64,000 bases of DNA, taken from NCBI GenBank assembly GCA_049607205.1, contig JBMYWH010000006.1, forward strand, positions 35,375 to 99,374, in the 5' to 3' direction. This stretch comes from JBELHR01 sp049607205 (GTDB lineage: Bacteria; Bacteroidota; Bacteroidia; Flavobacteriales; Flavobacteriaceae). Of this stretch, positions 25,708 through 34,635 are shown one piece after another. Within the stretch, counting starts at the first letter, position 1, and every line of letters starts with the position of its first letter. The notes under the pieces are model-generated. The model saw nothing but the letters and a program-made list of their open reading frames with translations, had not been told where the DNA came from and ran no database searches. A program made the position numbers and the translations under genes.

Positions 25708-28134
25708 TTATTTCTTTTGACGATAATCCACAAAGATCAGCCCACCCAAGGCCACCAAGAACACTAATGCACTTACTAAGTTAATCCAGCCTCCTAATTG
25801 AATAATTCTAGGTTCAAATTTGAAGCGAATTTCATGCTCTCCTGCCGGAACATCCATTCCTCTAAGCATATAATCAACTCTATAATGAGCTACTTTATTA
25901 CCATCCAAATAAGCATTCCATCCCGGAGCATAATAAGCCTCTGAAAAAACGGCAAAACCAGCATTATTATTGGAAGTCTCATAGACTAAATCATTCAAGG
26001 CATATTGAACCAAATCTATTTTAGCTAAAGAATCCTTAGAGAAACTCATCTGAGCACTCTCTCTTAAGTCCAAATCACCATCATAGGCCAGCGCCAATTC
26101 TTTAGTATTTGCCTCTCCAAGCCCCATAATCACATCGTCATTCGAAGGATCAACTTGCAATTTGTCTACAAACCAAGCATTCCCGTTGGCTCCTGGATTA
26201 ACTTGAACCACATCTCCTTTCTCAGAAGGAATGATGAAATACTTGGTGTTAAGCATATCGTATACCCCCATATGGTTCTTTGATAAATAGAAATCATACA
26301 GGTCTTGGAACCTTTTAGGTTTAGCCGCATGATATCCCCCTAAAGCATGATGGAAATAAGAAGTACGACCGTCGGTCATCATATTCCCTGCTAAATTAGC
26401 TACTCTATAATAACTCTTATCTTGGAGAATCAATCGATCTACTTCGGATTCTTGAAAAGGAACATCTACTTTACGAGCCAAGGCAAAATCGTCATTATTC
26501 ACATAACGTTTATCCACTTGAACTAAATCAAAAGTCCAGAGAACTCCTAGAATTAAAATAGAATATAAATAATTTAACTTCCCTTTCAAATAAGCATAAA
26601 GCACTCCACTGATTCCTAGAATCAATACTAAGGTCTTCAATGTATCTTGGAATAACATGGCCTTGCGATCTACCTTTAAAACATCAGAAAAGCCAGGGAT
26701 CATATTGTCAAAATAAGCATCACTCCCACCGGAAAAACTAAACAAGCCTCCACCAAAAATCATTAAACCTAAGCTGAGTCCTCCCAGACCTCCCATTACT
26801 TTTTTCAAAGTGTTAAGTTTTTCCTGCTCTGATACTTCAGAACTAAACCATTGTTTCAGCCCTAAAATGGCTAGAACGGGAACTGCCAATTCTAATATCA
26901 CCTGAATGGAGGAAACCGCTCTAAATTTATCATATAAGGGTATATAGTCTATAAAGAAGTTGGTCAACACGGAAAAGTTTTTACCTAAACTCAAGAGTAA
27001 AGAAAAAACAGAGGCACTAATAAGCCAATACTTCCATCTTCCTTTGACTAGAAATACCCCTAGTAAGAATAGAAAGAAAATTGACCCACCAATATAAGCA
27101 GGAGCTGCAACTATAGGCTGATCTCCCCAATAGGTAGGTGCTGACTTGGTAAAACTAAGTGCATTTCCCGCACCAATCTTAGGTGCTAAGAAACCATAAG
27201 TGGCCGATTTTCTTGACAAAGGTTCTGAATTCCCTCCACCCATAAATCGTGAATAGACCAAATCAAAACTCTCAAGCCATCCGTAACTATATTCCGTAAT
27301 ATAATCTTTAGAAAGTCCATTTTTCACTTCTTTTAAAGGAACTCCTGAAGCGTCAATACTTAAATCACTTTTGCTTCGTGTAGAAAAGTCAGCATACTCT
27401 TTGGTAGCCATTAAACTTGCCGCGTTCATCCCTATGGCTAAAAATACCGAAACCAACATCAAGGACATGGATTTGATAAAAGCCTGCCAATTTCCCTTAT
27501 TTCGAATTAATTCCACAAGCCAAACAAGTCCAAGAATTAAAACCGAAAACATCAGATAATAGGTCATTTGTGGGTGAGATGCATTAATCTCTAATCCCAT
27601 ACCTAAGGTAAGTAACAAAAACCCTTTGATGAACTTCTGATCTATACTGTATACAATACCTGACAGAACCAGTGGCATATACGCTATAGCATGGGCTTTA
27701 GCATTGTGTCCTACTCCTAAAATAATGATCAAATAAGTCGAAAAACCGAAGGCAAACGCACCAACGAGAGCTAACTTACTCTCCACTTTTAAGCTTCGTA
27801 AAAGAAAGAAAAAGGACAATAGGTATAGAAACAAATAGTCCGCCGGACGAGGTAAAAACCTCAACCAACCATCTACAGTTTTTAAAATATCATTGGGATA
27901 ATAAGTACTTAACTGATAACTGGGCATTCCAACAAAACTAGAATTAGTCCAGAAGGGCTCCTCAAATTCAGTTGCTCGAAAATCGTTGATTTCCTTTGCC
28001 ATACCTATAAATTGCGTGATATCACTTTGCTGAATCTTAAACCCTTTTAGAACAGGTGAAAAATAAGCCAAGGATCCTACAGTAAATACTGATACTGCGA
28101 GCAGTAATGGGAGTAATTTTTTAAATAGTTTCAT
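25708..28134 (-). CDS. YfhO-family multipass membrane glycosyltransferase-like protein
   Basis: 808 residues with about a dozen helices and a large C-terminal extracytoplasmic domain that ends in EIRFKFEPRIIQLGGWINLVSA plus a last helix. This is the YfhO family, related to GT-C transferases that use lipid-linked sugars to modify envelope polymers. The long loop after helix 1 (SSFVGMPSYQLSTYYPNDIL) fits. It directly follows the DUF4834 gene by one base and leads the glycan operon. Confidence 0.85.
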   Translation of the reverse strand: MKLFKKLLPLLLAVSVFTVGSLAYFSPVLKGFKIQQSDITQFIGMAKEINDFRATEFEEPFWTNSSFVGMPSYQLSTYYPNDILKTVDGWLRFLPRPADYLFLYLLSFFFLLRSLKVESKLALVGAFAFGFSTYLIIILGVGHNAKAHAIAYMPLVLSGIVYSIDQKFIKGFLLLTLGMGLEINASHPQMTYYLMFSVLILGLVWLVELIRNKGNWQAFIKSMSLMLVSVFLAIGMNAASLMATKEYADFSTRSKSDLSIDASGVPLKEVKNGLSKDYITEYSYGWLESFDLVYSRFMGGGNSEPLSRKSATYGFLAPKIGAGNALSFTKSAPTYWGDQPIVAAPAYIGGSIFFLFLLGVFLVKGRWKYWLISASVFSLLLSLGKNFSVLTNFFIDYIPLYDKFRAVSSIQVILELAVPVLAILGLKQWFSSEVSEQEKLNTLKKVMGGLGGLSLGLMIFGGGLFSFSGGSDAYFDNMIPGFSDVLKVDRKAMLFQDTLKTLVLILGISGVLYAYLKGKLNYLYSILILGVLWTFDLVQVDKRYVNNDDFALARKVDVPFQESEVDRLILQDKSYYRVANLAGNMMTDGRTSYFHHALGGYHAAKPKRFQDLYDFYLSKNHMGVYDMLNTKYFIIPSEKGDVVQVNPGANGNAWFVDKLQVDPSNDDVIMGLGEANTKELALAYDGDLDLRESAQMSFSKDSLAKIDLVQYALNDLVYETSNNNAGFAVFSEAYYAPGWNAYLDGNKVAHYRVDYMLRGMDVPAGEHEIRFKFEPRIIQLGGWINLVSALVFLVALGGLIFVDYRQKK

Positions 28135-28135
28135 C

Positions 28136-28405
28136 TTAGTCTATCTCTTCAAAGTCCACATATTCCCCTACAGAATCGTTAGACTTTTTATTAGGTTTAG
28201 GCTTCTTATCTACAATAGTTTCTCCCTCATTTACATTTGGGTCAAAACCTCCTTGTCGTCTTTGTTGCTCTCTTTGAACTTTGCCTATATAATTCTTTAG
28301 AATAATTGGTAATATATATTTACCTATAAATTTAAAAAGGTAATAAAATAAGATGATGATGAAAATCGTTCGCAAAAACGATGAAATATCAGCTGTAAAT
28401 ATCAT
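28136..28405 (-). CDS. DUF4834-like small membrane protein
   Basis: 89 residues: one long hydrophobic helix (about 9-38), then a basic and polar tail rich in Lys, Asn and Gln, ending in acidic VDFEEID. This pattern matches DUF4834 of Bacteroidota. Function is unknown. It lies one base before the YfhO gene. On the minus strand a TATTTTTG promoter box is found 21 bases upstream (28427-28434). Confidence 0.75.
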   Translation of the reverse strand: MIFTADISSFLRTIFIIILFYYLFKFIGKYILPIILKNYIGKVQREQQRRQGGFDPNVNEGETIVDKKPKPNKKSNDSVGEYVDFEEID

Positions 28406-28426
28406 TTTCTAATAATTTTTAAGAGT

Positions 28427-28434
28427 CAAAAATA
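28427..28434 (-). promoter_or_regulatory. Promoter -7 box for the DUF4834/YfhO/glycan operon
   Basis: TATTTTTG on the minus strand matches TAnnTTTG, 21 bases before the ATG at 28405. It is divergent with the box at 28475-28482. Confidence 0.4.
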
Positions 28435-28474
28435 AGAATTTGTGTGCATTAAAGTCTAAATTCAACGGAAATAT

Positions 28475-28482
28475 TATCTTTG
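28475..28482 (+). promoter_or_regulatory. Promoter -7 box for the 28503-33348 operon
   Basis: TATCTTTG matches TAnnTTTG, 20 bases before the ATG at 28503. This supports 28503 rather than the upstream in-frame TTG at 28440, which would start before the promoter. Confidence 0.5.
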
Positions 28483-28502
28483 GGAATCCTTTAACATTTC
28501 AA

Positions 28503-29525
28503 ATGATTTATAGATTACTTTTAATCTTCTCACTGATCTGCACCACACAGATGAGTGCTCAATATACAGAGGTAATAAACTCTAATGCACCTGGAAGAAC
28601 AATTAGTCCTTATTCGGTAGGTACAAATGTCTATCAATTTGAATTAGGTTTTGGTACTATGTACCACAATAAAGTGGTTCCTTATGATCATTTGATTAAA
28701 CTTGGAACTCAGTTAGACTACAGAATGGGTTTGGGTTTAGACTTCTTAGAATTATATGTTTCCAACTATTATGACAGTAGTTATGCTTATGAAGACAGTT
28801 TAATTGGAGTTGTAGAGCATCGAAGCAGGCAACTACACACTGAATTAGGTTTTAAGGCACTTGTTTTTCAATTGCCCTATACAGATAGATCTAAGGAAAT
28901 TAGAAGTTGGAAGAAAAAACAAGCCTTTGATTTAAAAAGACTTATTCCTGCCATTGGAATAAGTATTGGATACAAACAAGACTGGATCAACGAGCCCTAT
29001 ACCTCAATCAATGCAGATCCATTTGTAACTTACCCTATTGATGTCTTTCAAACATCAGGGTGGACTTATGGTATTTACCTTCAGCAAAACCTTAGTAAAC
29101 GAATCACTACACTGGCAAATTTGAACTATCAAACAAACCAAACACTAGAGTATACTTTTAGTTTTAATTATGTACTTAAGGAGAAATGGGCTACATTTGT
29201 AGATTATCAGGGACTCTATCTAGACTCTAGAAATGAAAATGATTTCAGCCTAGGATTGGCCTATTTAGTAAACAATAATTTACAGCTAAATACCTCAGCA
29301 GGTCACAATTTTAATTGGAATCAAAACAAGGTATTTGCTAGTATAGGACTTTCTTGGAGGATCGATAAGCATCAAGATTCTTACAAATTAATAAAGAAAG
29401 TAAAACGGGAATCTGACAATAGTCCTAATGAAGGCTTTTTTGCTAAACAGCCTTCCTCGTACCAAAAAAGAAAAGATTCAAATCGAAAAAAAAACAAATC
29501 AATAATTAGAAATCAAACGCTATGA
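28503..29525 (+). CDS. Outer-membrane beta-barrel, MetA-type transporter family
   Basis: From the ATG at 28503 it has 340 residues with a signal peptide (cleavage near QMSAQ-YTEV). The rest is alternating beta-strand sequence ending in aromatic residues, with PGRTISPYSVGTNVYQFELG near the start, as in the Phenol_MetA_deg/transporter family. The C-terminus is a basic tail (SYQKRKDSNRKKNKS), unusual for a barrel. The ligand is unknown. It overlaps the next gene by four bases. Confidence 0.7.
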   Translation: MIYRLLLIFSLICTTQMSAQYTEVINSNAPGRTISPYSVGTNVYQFELGFGTMYHNKVVPYDHLIKLGTQLDYRMGLGLDFLELYVSNYYDSSYAYEDSLIGVVEHRSRQLHTELGFKALVFQLPYTDRSKEIRSWKKKQAFDLKRLIPAIGISIGYKQDWINEPYTSINADPFVTYPIDVFQTSGWTYGIYLQQNLSKRITTLANLNYQTNQTLEYTFSFNYVLKEKWATFVDYQGLYLDSRNENDFSLGLAYLVNNNLQLNTSAGHNFNWNQNKVFASIGLSWRIDKHQDSYKLIKKVKRESDNSPNEGFFAKQPSSYQKRKDSNRKKNKSIIRNQTL

Positions 29526-30640
29526 TTGAAGTCATTGAATTAAAATCAAAAGGTGAATTAAAGGAATTTTTAAAATTCCCCTTTACGCTCTATAAAGACA
29601 ATCCTTATTGGACACCTTCCATAATAGCTAATGAGCTTAAGAATTTAGACCCAGAGATAAACCCTGTATTTAAAAGAGCAGATGCTCAGTTCTACGCTGC
29701 CAAAAAAAATGGGCAATGGGTTGGAAGAATAGCTGTAATTACTAATTGGTTAGAAATCGAAGAACAAGGTAAATCCAAGGTAAGGTTTGGATGGTTTGAT
29801 GTAATAGACGACCTGGAGGTTACTAAGGCCTTACTTCAAAAAGTAATCGAAACAGGAAAGAAACACAACCTTGAGTACATGGAAGGTCCTGTTGGTTTTT
29901 CCAATATGGATAAAGCAGGTCTTCTTGTAGAAGGATTTGAACACCCCAACACTATGGTCACTTTATACAATCACCCGTATTACAAAGATCACTTCGAAGC
30001 TTTAGGTTTTGAGGTTGCAGATGAATGGGTTGAATATCAATTCAATTTTGATAAAGTAGACAGCGCTAAGCTTGATCGATTATCGGATATGATTCAGAGA
30101 CGCTACGACCTTAAAATTGGAAATTACACCCATAAAAACCAAGTACTTCCATATGTAGATGAGATGTTCGAATTAATTAATGAAACATATAAGCACTTAA
30201 GTGTTTTCGTTCCAATTACTAAAGAACAAATAGAGTATTTAAAGCATCGCTATATAGCTTTTATTAATCCTAGATTCATCAAATGTGTTTTTGATAAAGA
30301 TGATAAAATGATTGCTGTTGCAATCACCATGCCTTCATTCAGTAAGGCACTCAAAAAAGCAAACGGTAAATTATTTCCCTTTGGGTTTTGGCATTTGATG
30401 CAAGCTCAAAAGAAAAATGATAAAGCTGAATTTTACCTCATCGGAATACAACCGAGCTTTCAAAACAAAGGAGTAACTTCTATCATCTTCAACGAGATGA
30501 GAAAAACCTTTACTGAATTCGGAATTACTCATGTAGAGACTAATCCAGAACTAGTTGACAATCAAAACGTTCAATTATTATGGAAAAAATACGATGCTAA
30601 ACAGCATAAGAGAAGAAAAAGTTTCAAGAAAAACTTATAA
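29522..30640 (+). CDS. GNAT-like protein of unknown function
   Basis: 372 residues. The C-terminal part is GNAT-like: FYLIGIQPSFQNKGVTSIIFNEMRKTF carries the acetyl-CoA loop pattern, followed by VETNPELVDNQNVQLLWKKY. The N-terminal half (LKEFLKFPFTLYKDNPYWTP) is conserved in Bacteroidota relatives that databases often label GTP cyclohydrolase, a name I see no support for. The length suggests two GNAT-type domains. It overlaps its neighbours by four and one bases. Confidence 0.65.
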   Translation: MIEVIELKSKGELKEFLKFPFTLYKDNPYWTPSIIANELKNLDPEINPVFKRADAQFYAAKKNGQWVGRIAVITNWLEIEEQGKSKVRFGWFDVIDDLEVTKALLQKVIETGKKHNLEYMEGPVGFSNMDKAGLLVEGFEHPNTMVTLYNHPYYKDHFEALGFEVADEWVEYQFNFDKVDSAKLDRLSDMIQRRYDLKIGNYTHKNQVLPYVDEMFELINETYKHLSVFVPITKEQIEYLKHRYIAFINPRFIKCVFDKDDKMIAVAITMPSFSKALKKANGKLFPFGFWHLMQAQKKNDKAEFYLIGIQPSFQNKGVTSIIFNEMRKTFTEFGITHVETNPELVDNQNVQLLWKKYDAKQHKRRKSFKKNL

Positions 30641-31347
30641 TGCAATTATTTTACGCAAATAACATTCATAAAGGCGATGAGTTCTTCATTTTTGACAAAA
30701 CGGAAAGCAGACATATTGCCAAGGTTTTAAGAAAAAAACAAGGGGATCGAATTGACTTGACAAATGGTCAAGGGCAACATTTCGTTTGCACAGTTTTAGA
30801 TGCGAATGACAAGCGTGCTAAAGTTAGTATTGATAAGTGCATAGAGGAGCCTAAATCTTGGGATTACCGCCTACACATCGCTATTGCTCCCACTAAACTT
30901 AATGATAGATTTGAATGGTTTTTAGAAAAAGCAACAGAAATAGGTATTGATGAAATCACTCCTATTCTATGTGATCATTCAGAACGTAAAGTAATCAAAG
31001 TGGAAAGATTTGAAAAAATCATTCAATCTGCAATGAAGCAATCATTAAAATTTACACTTCCAAAATTAAATCCCTTAATCAAATTCAAAGACTTCATAGA
31101 AAACAACAAAGCGGAATACGCTGCGATTGCTCATTGTGAAGACTTAGAAAAAAAACAATTCAAAAATCAACTTGCCAAGGTCAAAGACATTTGTATCCTT
31201 ATTGGGCCTGAGGGAGACTTTTCTCTTAGAGAAATTCAAATGGCTCTAGACCATAATTATAACCCTGTTGGATTAGGGACTAGTAGATTAAGAACAGAAA
31301 CCGCAGCATTAGTTGCCTGTGATACGGTATCTATATTAAAAAATTAA
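30640..31347 (+). CDS. rsmE: 16S rRNA (uracil-1498-N3)-methyltransferase RsmE
   Basis: 235 residues: an N-terminal PUA-like domain, then a SPOUT methyltransferase ending in the typical LIGPEGDFSLREIQMA and VGLGTSRLRTETAALVACD blocks that form the SAM-binding knot. It methylates U1498 in the 30S decoding region. The start shares a base with the stop of the GNAT-like gene, and the symporter gene follows after five bases. Confidence 0.96.
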   Translation: MQLFYANNIHKGDEFFIFDKTESRHIAKVLRKKQGDRIDLTNGQGQHFVCTVLDANDKRAKVSIDKCIEEPKSWDYRLHIAIAPTKLNDRFEWFLEKATEIGIDEITPILCDHSERKVIKVERFEKIIQSAMKQSLKFTLPKLNPLIKFKDFIENNKAEYAAIAHCEDLEKKQFKNQLAKVKDICILIGPEGDFSLREIQMALDHNYNPVGLGTSRLRTETAALVACDTVSILKN

Positions 31348-31352
31348 GATTC

Positions 31353-32291
31353 ATGCAAGAGCAAGTTAAGTATGCCGTTGATGATATTGTCATTAACTTT
31401 TCAAGTAACGAATTATGGATTTTAAATATTGTAATTGCCATAATCATGTTCGGAGTCGCATTGGACATTACAAAAGAAGACTTTAGGCGACTATTTAAAC
31501 ATCCAAAAATCCTATTTGTTGGGGTGTTTTCTCAGTTCATAGCGCTTCCATTTGTAACCTATTTATTTGTCTCTTGGATTAACCCAATACCTTCAATAGC
31601 TTTAGGACTTATACTAATCGGAGCATGCCCAGGAGGTAATATTTCTAATTTCCTCTCCAAATTAGCAGGAGGGAACGCGGCCTTATCGGTAAGTCTTACC
31701 GCCTTCGCCACAATGATGTCCGTTGTGATGACCCCTATAAATTTAGAATTTTATGGAAATTTATATGAACCTACTCGTGCAATATTAAATTCAGTAGAAC
31801 TAGATCCTAAAGCACTCTTTAAGCTAGTCATGCTCATCTTGGGAATTCCTTTAGTACTCGGAATGCTCGTAAGAGCAAAGTACCCGAAATTAGCACTAAA
31901 TGTATCCAAGAAATTAAAACCATTTTCAATTGTAATTTTTATCATCATGTTACTTGGTGCACTGAATCAGAATTGGGAGCTATTTATGCGAGAAATACAT
32001 CATGTTTTCTGGCTAGTAATTGCCCATAATTTAATTGCAATAGCGCTTGGATTCATGCTGGCCTGGGCCTTTAAATTATCCATGAAGGATAGAAAAACTA
32101 TATCTATAGAGACAGGAATACAAAATGGAGGATTAGGTCTATTACTTATTTTTCAATTTTTCATCATACCAGGAAATGAGTACAAATATGGCGGAATGGC
32201 CTTATTAGCTGCTTTCTGGGGAGTTTGGGATATATTCTCTGGATTAGGAATCGCATACTTGTACTCAAAGTTTTTACCATCTAAAGAATAA
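31353..32291 (+). CDS. Bile acid:sodium symporter-family (BASS) transporter
   Basis: 312 residues with about nine to ten helices. The family motif GACPGGNISNFLSKLAGGNAALS (about 91-113) and ETGIQNGGLGLLLI (about 253-266) hold the sodium-site crossover residues. Substrates in bacteria range from bile acids to pantoate or other organic anions, so the name does not tell the cargo. It is in the middle of a tight five-gene operon. Confidence 0.92.
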   Translation: MQEQVKYAVDDIVINFSSNELWILNIVIAIIMFGVALDITKEDFRRLFKHPKILFVGVFSQFIALPFVTYLFVSWINPIPSIALGLILIGACPGGNISNFLSKLAGGNAALSVSLTAFATMMSVVMTPINLEFYGNLYEPTRAILNSVELDPKALFKLVMLILGIPLVLGMLVRAKYPKLALNVSKKLKPFSIVIFIIMLLGALNQNWELFMREIHHVFWLVIAHNLIAIALGFMLAWAFKLSMKDRKTISIETGIQNGGLGLLLIFQFFIIPGNEYKYGGMALLAAFWGVWDIFSGLGIAYLYSKFLPSKE

Positions 32292-32292
32292 A

Positions 32293-33348
32293 ATGTATCG
32301 TTTAGTTAAAACCATATTACAAATAGGATTTTTCTTCTTTTTTAAGAATATTCACTCTAATAATCGTGAGAGAATCCCTAAAAAAGGAGCAGTTCTCTTT
32401 ATAGGTAATCATCCTAATGCGCTTCTTGACCCTCTTCTTGTTGCGACACAGGTCAAGAGAGACCTTCACTTTATAACAAGAGCAAGTGTCTTCGGAAATA
32501 AAATCTTAAATGCCTTTTTTAAGAGTGTTCAAATGCTTCCCATCTACAGACCAAGAGATGGAAAAGAAAATATGCACCTCAATGAAAAAACCTTTGAACA
32601 ATGTTATGACATTTTAGGGAAACAAGGAGCAGTATTGATATTTGTAGAAGGAAGTCATGATATAAGAAAATACGTTCGTCCTCTTAAAACTGGTTTTGCT
32701 CGAATTGCACTAGGAGCTCTGAATAAACATAAGGAATTGGAAGATATTCAAATCGTTCCCGTTGGACTAAACTATACCAAACCTACTGCTATATTTTCTC
32801 AAGCCCAATTAAATTTTGGTCCTAGCTTTTCTGTAAAACAGTGCATTGAAAATTCGAATTCAGAATTGGAACAAATCAATGCCTTAAGAATTAAGTCTCG
32901 GGAAGCATTAAAGCAATTATCCACCCATATTGATGCTGAAGTTCATGATTATGACAGGGCTTATCAATCACTTTTATCTCAAGGTCACAAGTTTCTTGAG
33001 CCTTTGTTTTATACTGAGGAATATGAAATAGAAAATCTAAGCGAAGATGAGGCTGCTCCAGAATTAAAAAGCAACACCTTTAGTAAATTGCTCTATTTAT
33101 TAATCCAAATACTGAGTCCCATCCCCATGTTTATTTGGAGAAGAAACAAATCTATGGTAAAACAGGAGGAATTCGTTTCTACCTTTAAGTTTGCCGTAAT
33201 GATGGGTAGTGGTTTAATCAATTTCATAGTCGCTCTTATACTTGGAAAATATCTCTTAGGCAACGACTATTGGATCTATATTACCGGGCTTTATTTAGGA
33301 CTTTTTGCCTTGACAAAAAGCCCTTATTTTCATACACCTGATCAATAA
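32293..33348 (+). CDS. 1-acyl-glycerol-3-phosphate acyltransferase-like (PlsC family)
   Basis: 351 residues. The acyltransferase motif is GNHPNALLDPLL (about 37-48): the family has an Hx4D box, and here NHPNALLD fits His-x4-Asp with one extra residue. FVEGSHD follows, the glycerol-phosphate motif (usually EGTR/EGS). C-terminal helices (about 265-345) anchor it to the membrane. It probably acylates a lipid, though lysophosphatidate is not certain. It converges with the minus-strand gene and overlaps it by seven bases. Confidence 0.85.
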   Translation: MYRLVKTILQIGFFFFFKNIHSNNRERIPKKGAVLFIGNHPNALLDPLLVATQVKRDLHFITRASVFGNKILNAFFKSVQMLPIYRPRDGKENMHLNEKTFEQCYDILGKQGAVLIFVEGSHDIRKYVRPLKTGFARIALGALNKHKELEDIQIVPVGLNYTKPTAIFSQAQLNFGPSFSVKQCIENSNSELEQINALRIKSREALKQLSTHIDAEVHDYDRAYQSLLSQGHKFLEPLFYTEEYEIENLSEDEAAPELKSNTFSKLLYLLIQILSPIPMFIWRRNKSMVKQEEFVSTFKFAVMMGSGLINFIVALILGKYLLGNDYWIYITGLYLGLFALTKSPYFHTPDQ

Positions 33349-33827
33349 AATCTCTTGTGCCAGCTCTCTTGAGCCGGAACAATCCATTTAGATTCAAGCT
33401 CCTGTTTTGAATTGATTAAATTATTGAAAACTTTTAAATCCATAGCTAAGTCCCCAGACTTAGCTCTTTTTGAAAAATCTCCCATGGCCATGGTCTGAAT
33501 TGATCCTTGAGAATCCAAGTATGCTAAATTCATCTTATTCATAAAGTCGACTCCTAATTCATTTCCAAGACCTTTTACAAAGTGGACAGAAGCATCAATA
33601 GAACATCCCGAAACATTATTAAAGGATTGATCTACCGCTAAAATAAGAAATCGCTTATAAGCCACTGTAAAAGACCCTTTCAGGTCTGAACCATGCTTGG
33701 TCCACCCATCTACAAACTGCTTTGCATACATTCCAATTTGTTCAATCTCTTGATCACTTAATTCTCGTGAAGCTTGATAAATCCATATACGACTATCGCC
33801 ATCTAACTGCTGAAAATCTACATACAT
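33342..33827 (-). CDS. Conserved protein of unknown function
   Basis: 161 residues, soluble, with no signal peptide. Relatives in Bacteroidota are often labelled ABC transporter ATPase, but no Walker A, Walker B or ABC signature is present. Recognisable blocks are SRIWIYQASRELSDQEI near the N-terminus and VSGCSIDASVHFVKGLG in the middle; the latter holds the only clearly conserved cysteine. It is three bases after the exonuclease gene, probably the last member of the murQ operon. Confidence 0.7.
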   Translation of the reverse strand: MYVDFQQLDGDSRIWIYQASRELSDQEIEQIGMYAKQFVDGWTKHGSDLKGSFTVAYKRFLILAVDQSFNNVSGCSIDASVHFVKGLGNELGVDFMNKMNLAYLDSQGSIQTMAMGDFSKRAKSGDLAMDLKVFNNLINSKQELESKWIVPAQESWHKRFY

Positions 33828-33829
33828 AA

Positions 33830-34606
33830 TTAGTTCAATTTAGTATTAAGACCTCTTAGTTTAATTTTAGTTAAGACCTTTTTAGTATATAAAGGAAAGT
33901 CCGCATTCTGTATCCAAGCATAATAGCCAGGGTTCTCCGCTAAAACCTCATCAACTGTGCGCCCTTTGTATTTACCAAAAGTAAAACACTCTTGATCTTG
34001 ATCGTTATAAATAATAAATCCAGCAAAATCAGCTCTCTTACCATGGGTAGAAAACTCACTTAATTCCTTTACCTTAGTTCCTATATCGTCATACTTATCA
34101 ACTTGTGCCAACAAAATTTCATAAGTAGCATTCGTATCTGCTTCTGCACTATGAGCATCTTCCAAATCCTTACCACAATAAAACTTATAACCTGCAGTCA
34201 AGGTTCTTTGCTCCTTTTTATGGAAAATAGTTTGAACATCAACGCTCATTCGATTTTTCATATCAAAGTCCATTCCTACTCGCAGCATCTCTTCGGCCAA
34301 GAGTGGAATATCAAACCTGTTAGAGTTAAATCCAGCTAAATCGCAGCCCTCAATCATAGCAGATATCTCAGAAGCTAATTCTTTGAATGTTGGTTCAGTC
34401 ACCACTCTTTCATTAGTAATACCATGAATATCCGAAGATTCTTTTGGTATTTCCATTTCAGGATTTACAAGATAGGTTTTACTCTCCTTATTTCCATTTG
34501 GATATAATTTAAGAATAGAAATTTCAACTATTCTATCCTTTGCTATATTGATACCTGTAGTTTCTAAATCAAAAAACACAAGTGGTCTATTCAATTCTAA
34601 ATTCAT
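33830..34606 (-). CDS. 3'-5' exonuclease, DEDDh family, with C-terminal DUF3820-like domain
   Basis: 258 residues. The first 175 or so show the DEDDh site: DLETTG (Asp13, Glu15), the Asp in GFNSNRFDIPLL, and the final H-x-A-x-x-D in HSAEADTNAT. The last 70 residues (CFTFGKYKGRTVDEVL, ENPGYYAWIQNADFP) look like the DUF3820 domain often fused to exonucleases. It is related to the DNA polymerase III epsilon subunit but probably works in repair or RNA turnover. It sits 29 bases after the NagZ fusion gene. Confidence 0.9.
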   Translation of the reverse strand: MNLELNRPLVFFDLETTGINIAKDRIVEISILKLYPNGNKESKTYLVNPEMEIPKESSDIHGITNERVVTEPTFKELASEISAMIEGCDLAGFNSNRFDIPLLAEEMLRVGMDFDMKNRMSVDVQTIFHKKEQRTLTAGYKFYCGKDLEDAHSAEADTNATYEILLAQVDKYDDIGTKVKELSEFSTHGKRADFAGFIIYNDQDQECFTFGKYKGRTVDEVLAENPGYYAWIQNADFPLYTKKVLTKIKLRGLNTKLN

Positions 34607-34635
34607 AGTATTTATTTTTTTGTAAAATTAACCAA

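Noticed and set aside
28440..28502. An earlier TTG start for the MetA-type barrel
   Set aside because: It would precede the promoter box at 28475 and would place the signal peptide 21 residues inside the protein.
33342..33827. ABC transporter ATPase
   Set aside because: No Walker A, Walker B or signature motif in the 161 residues.
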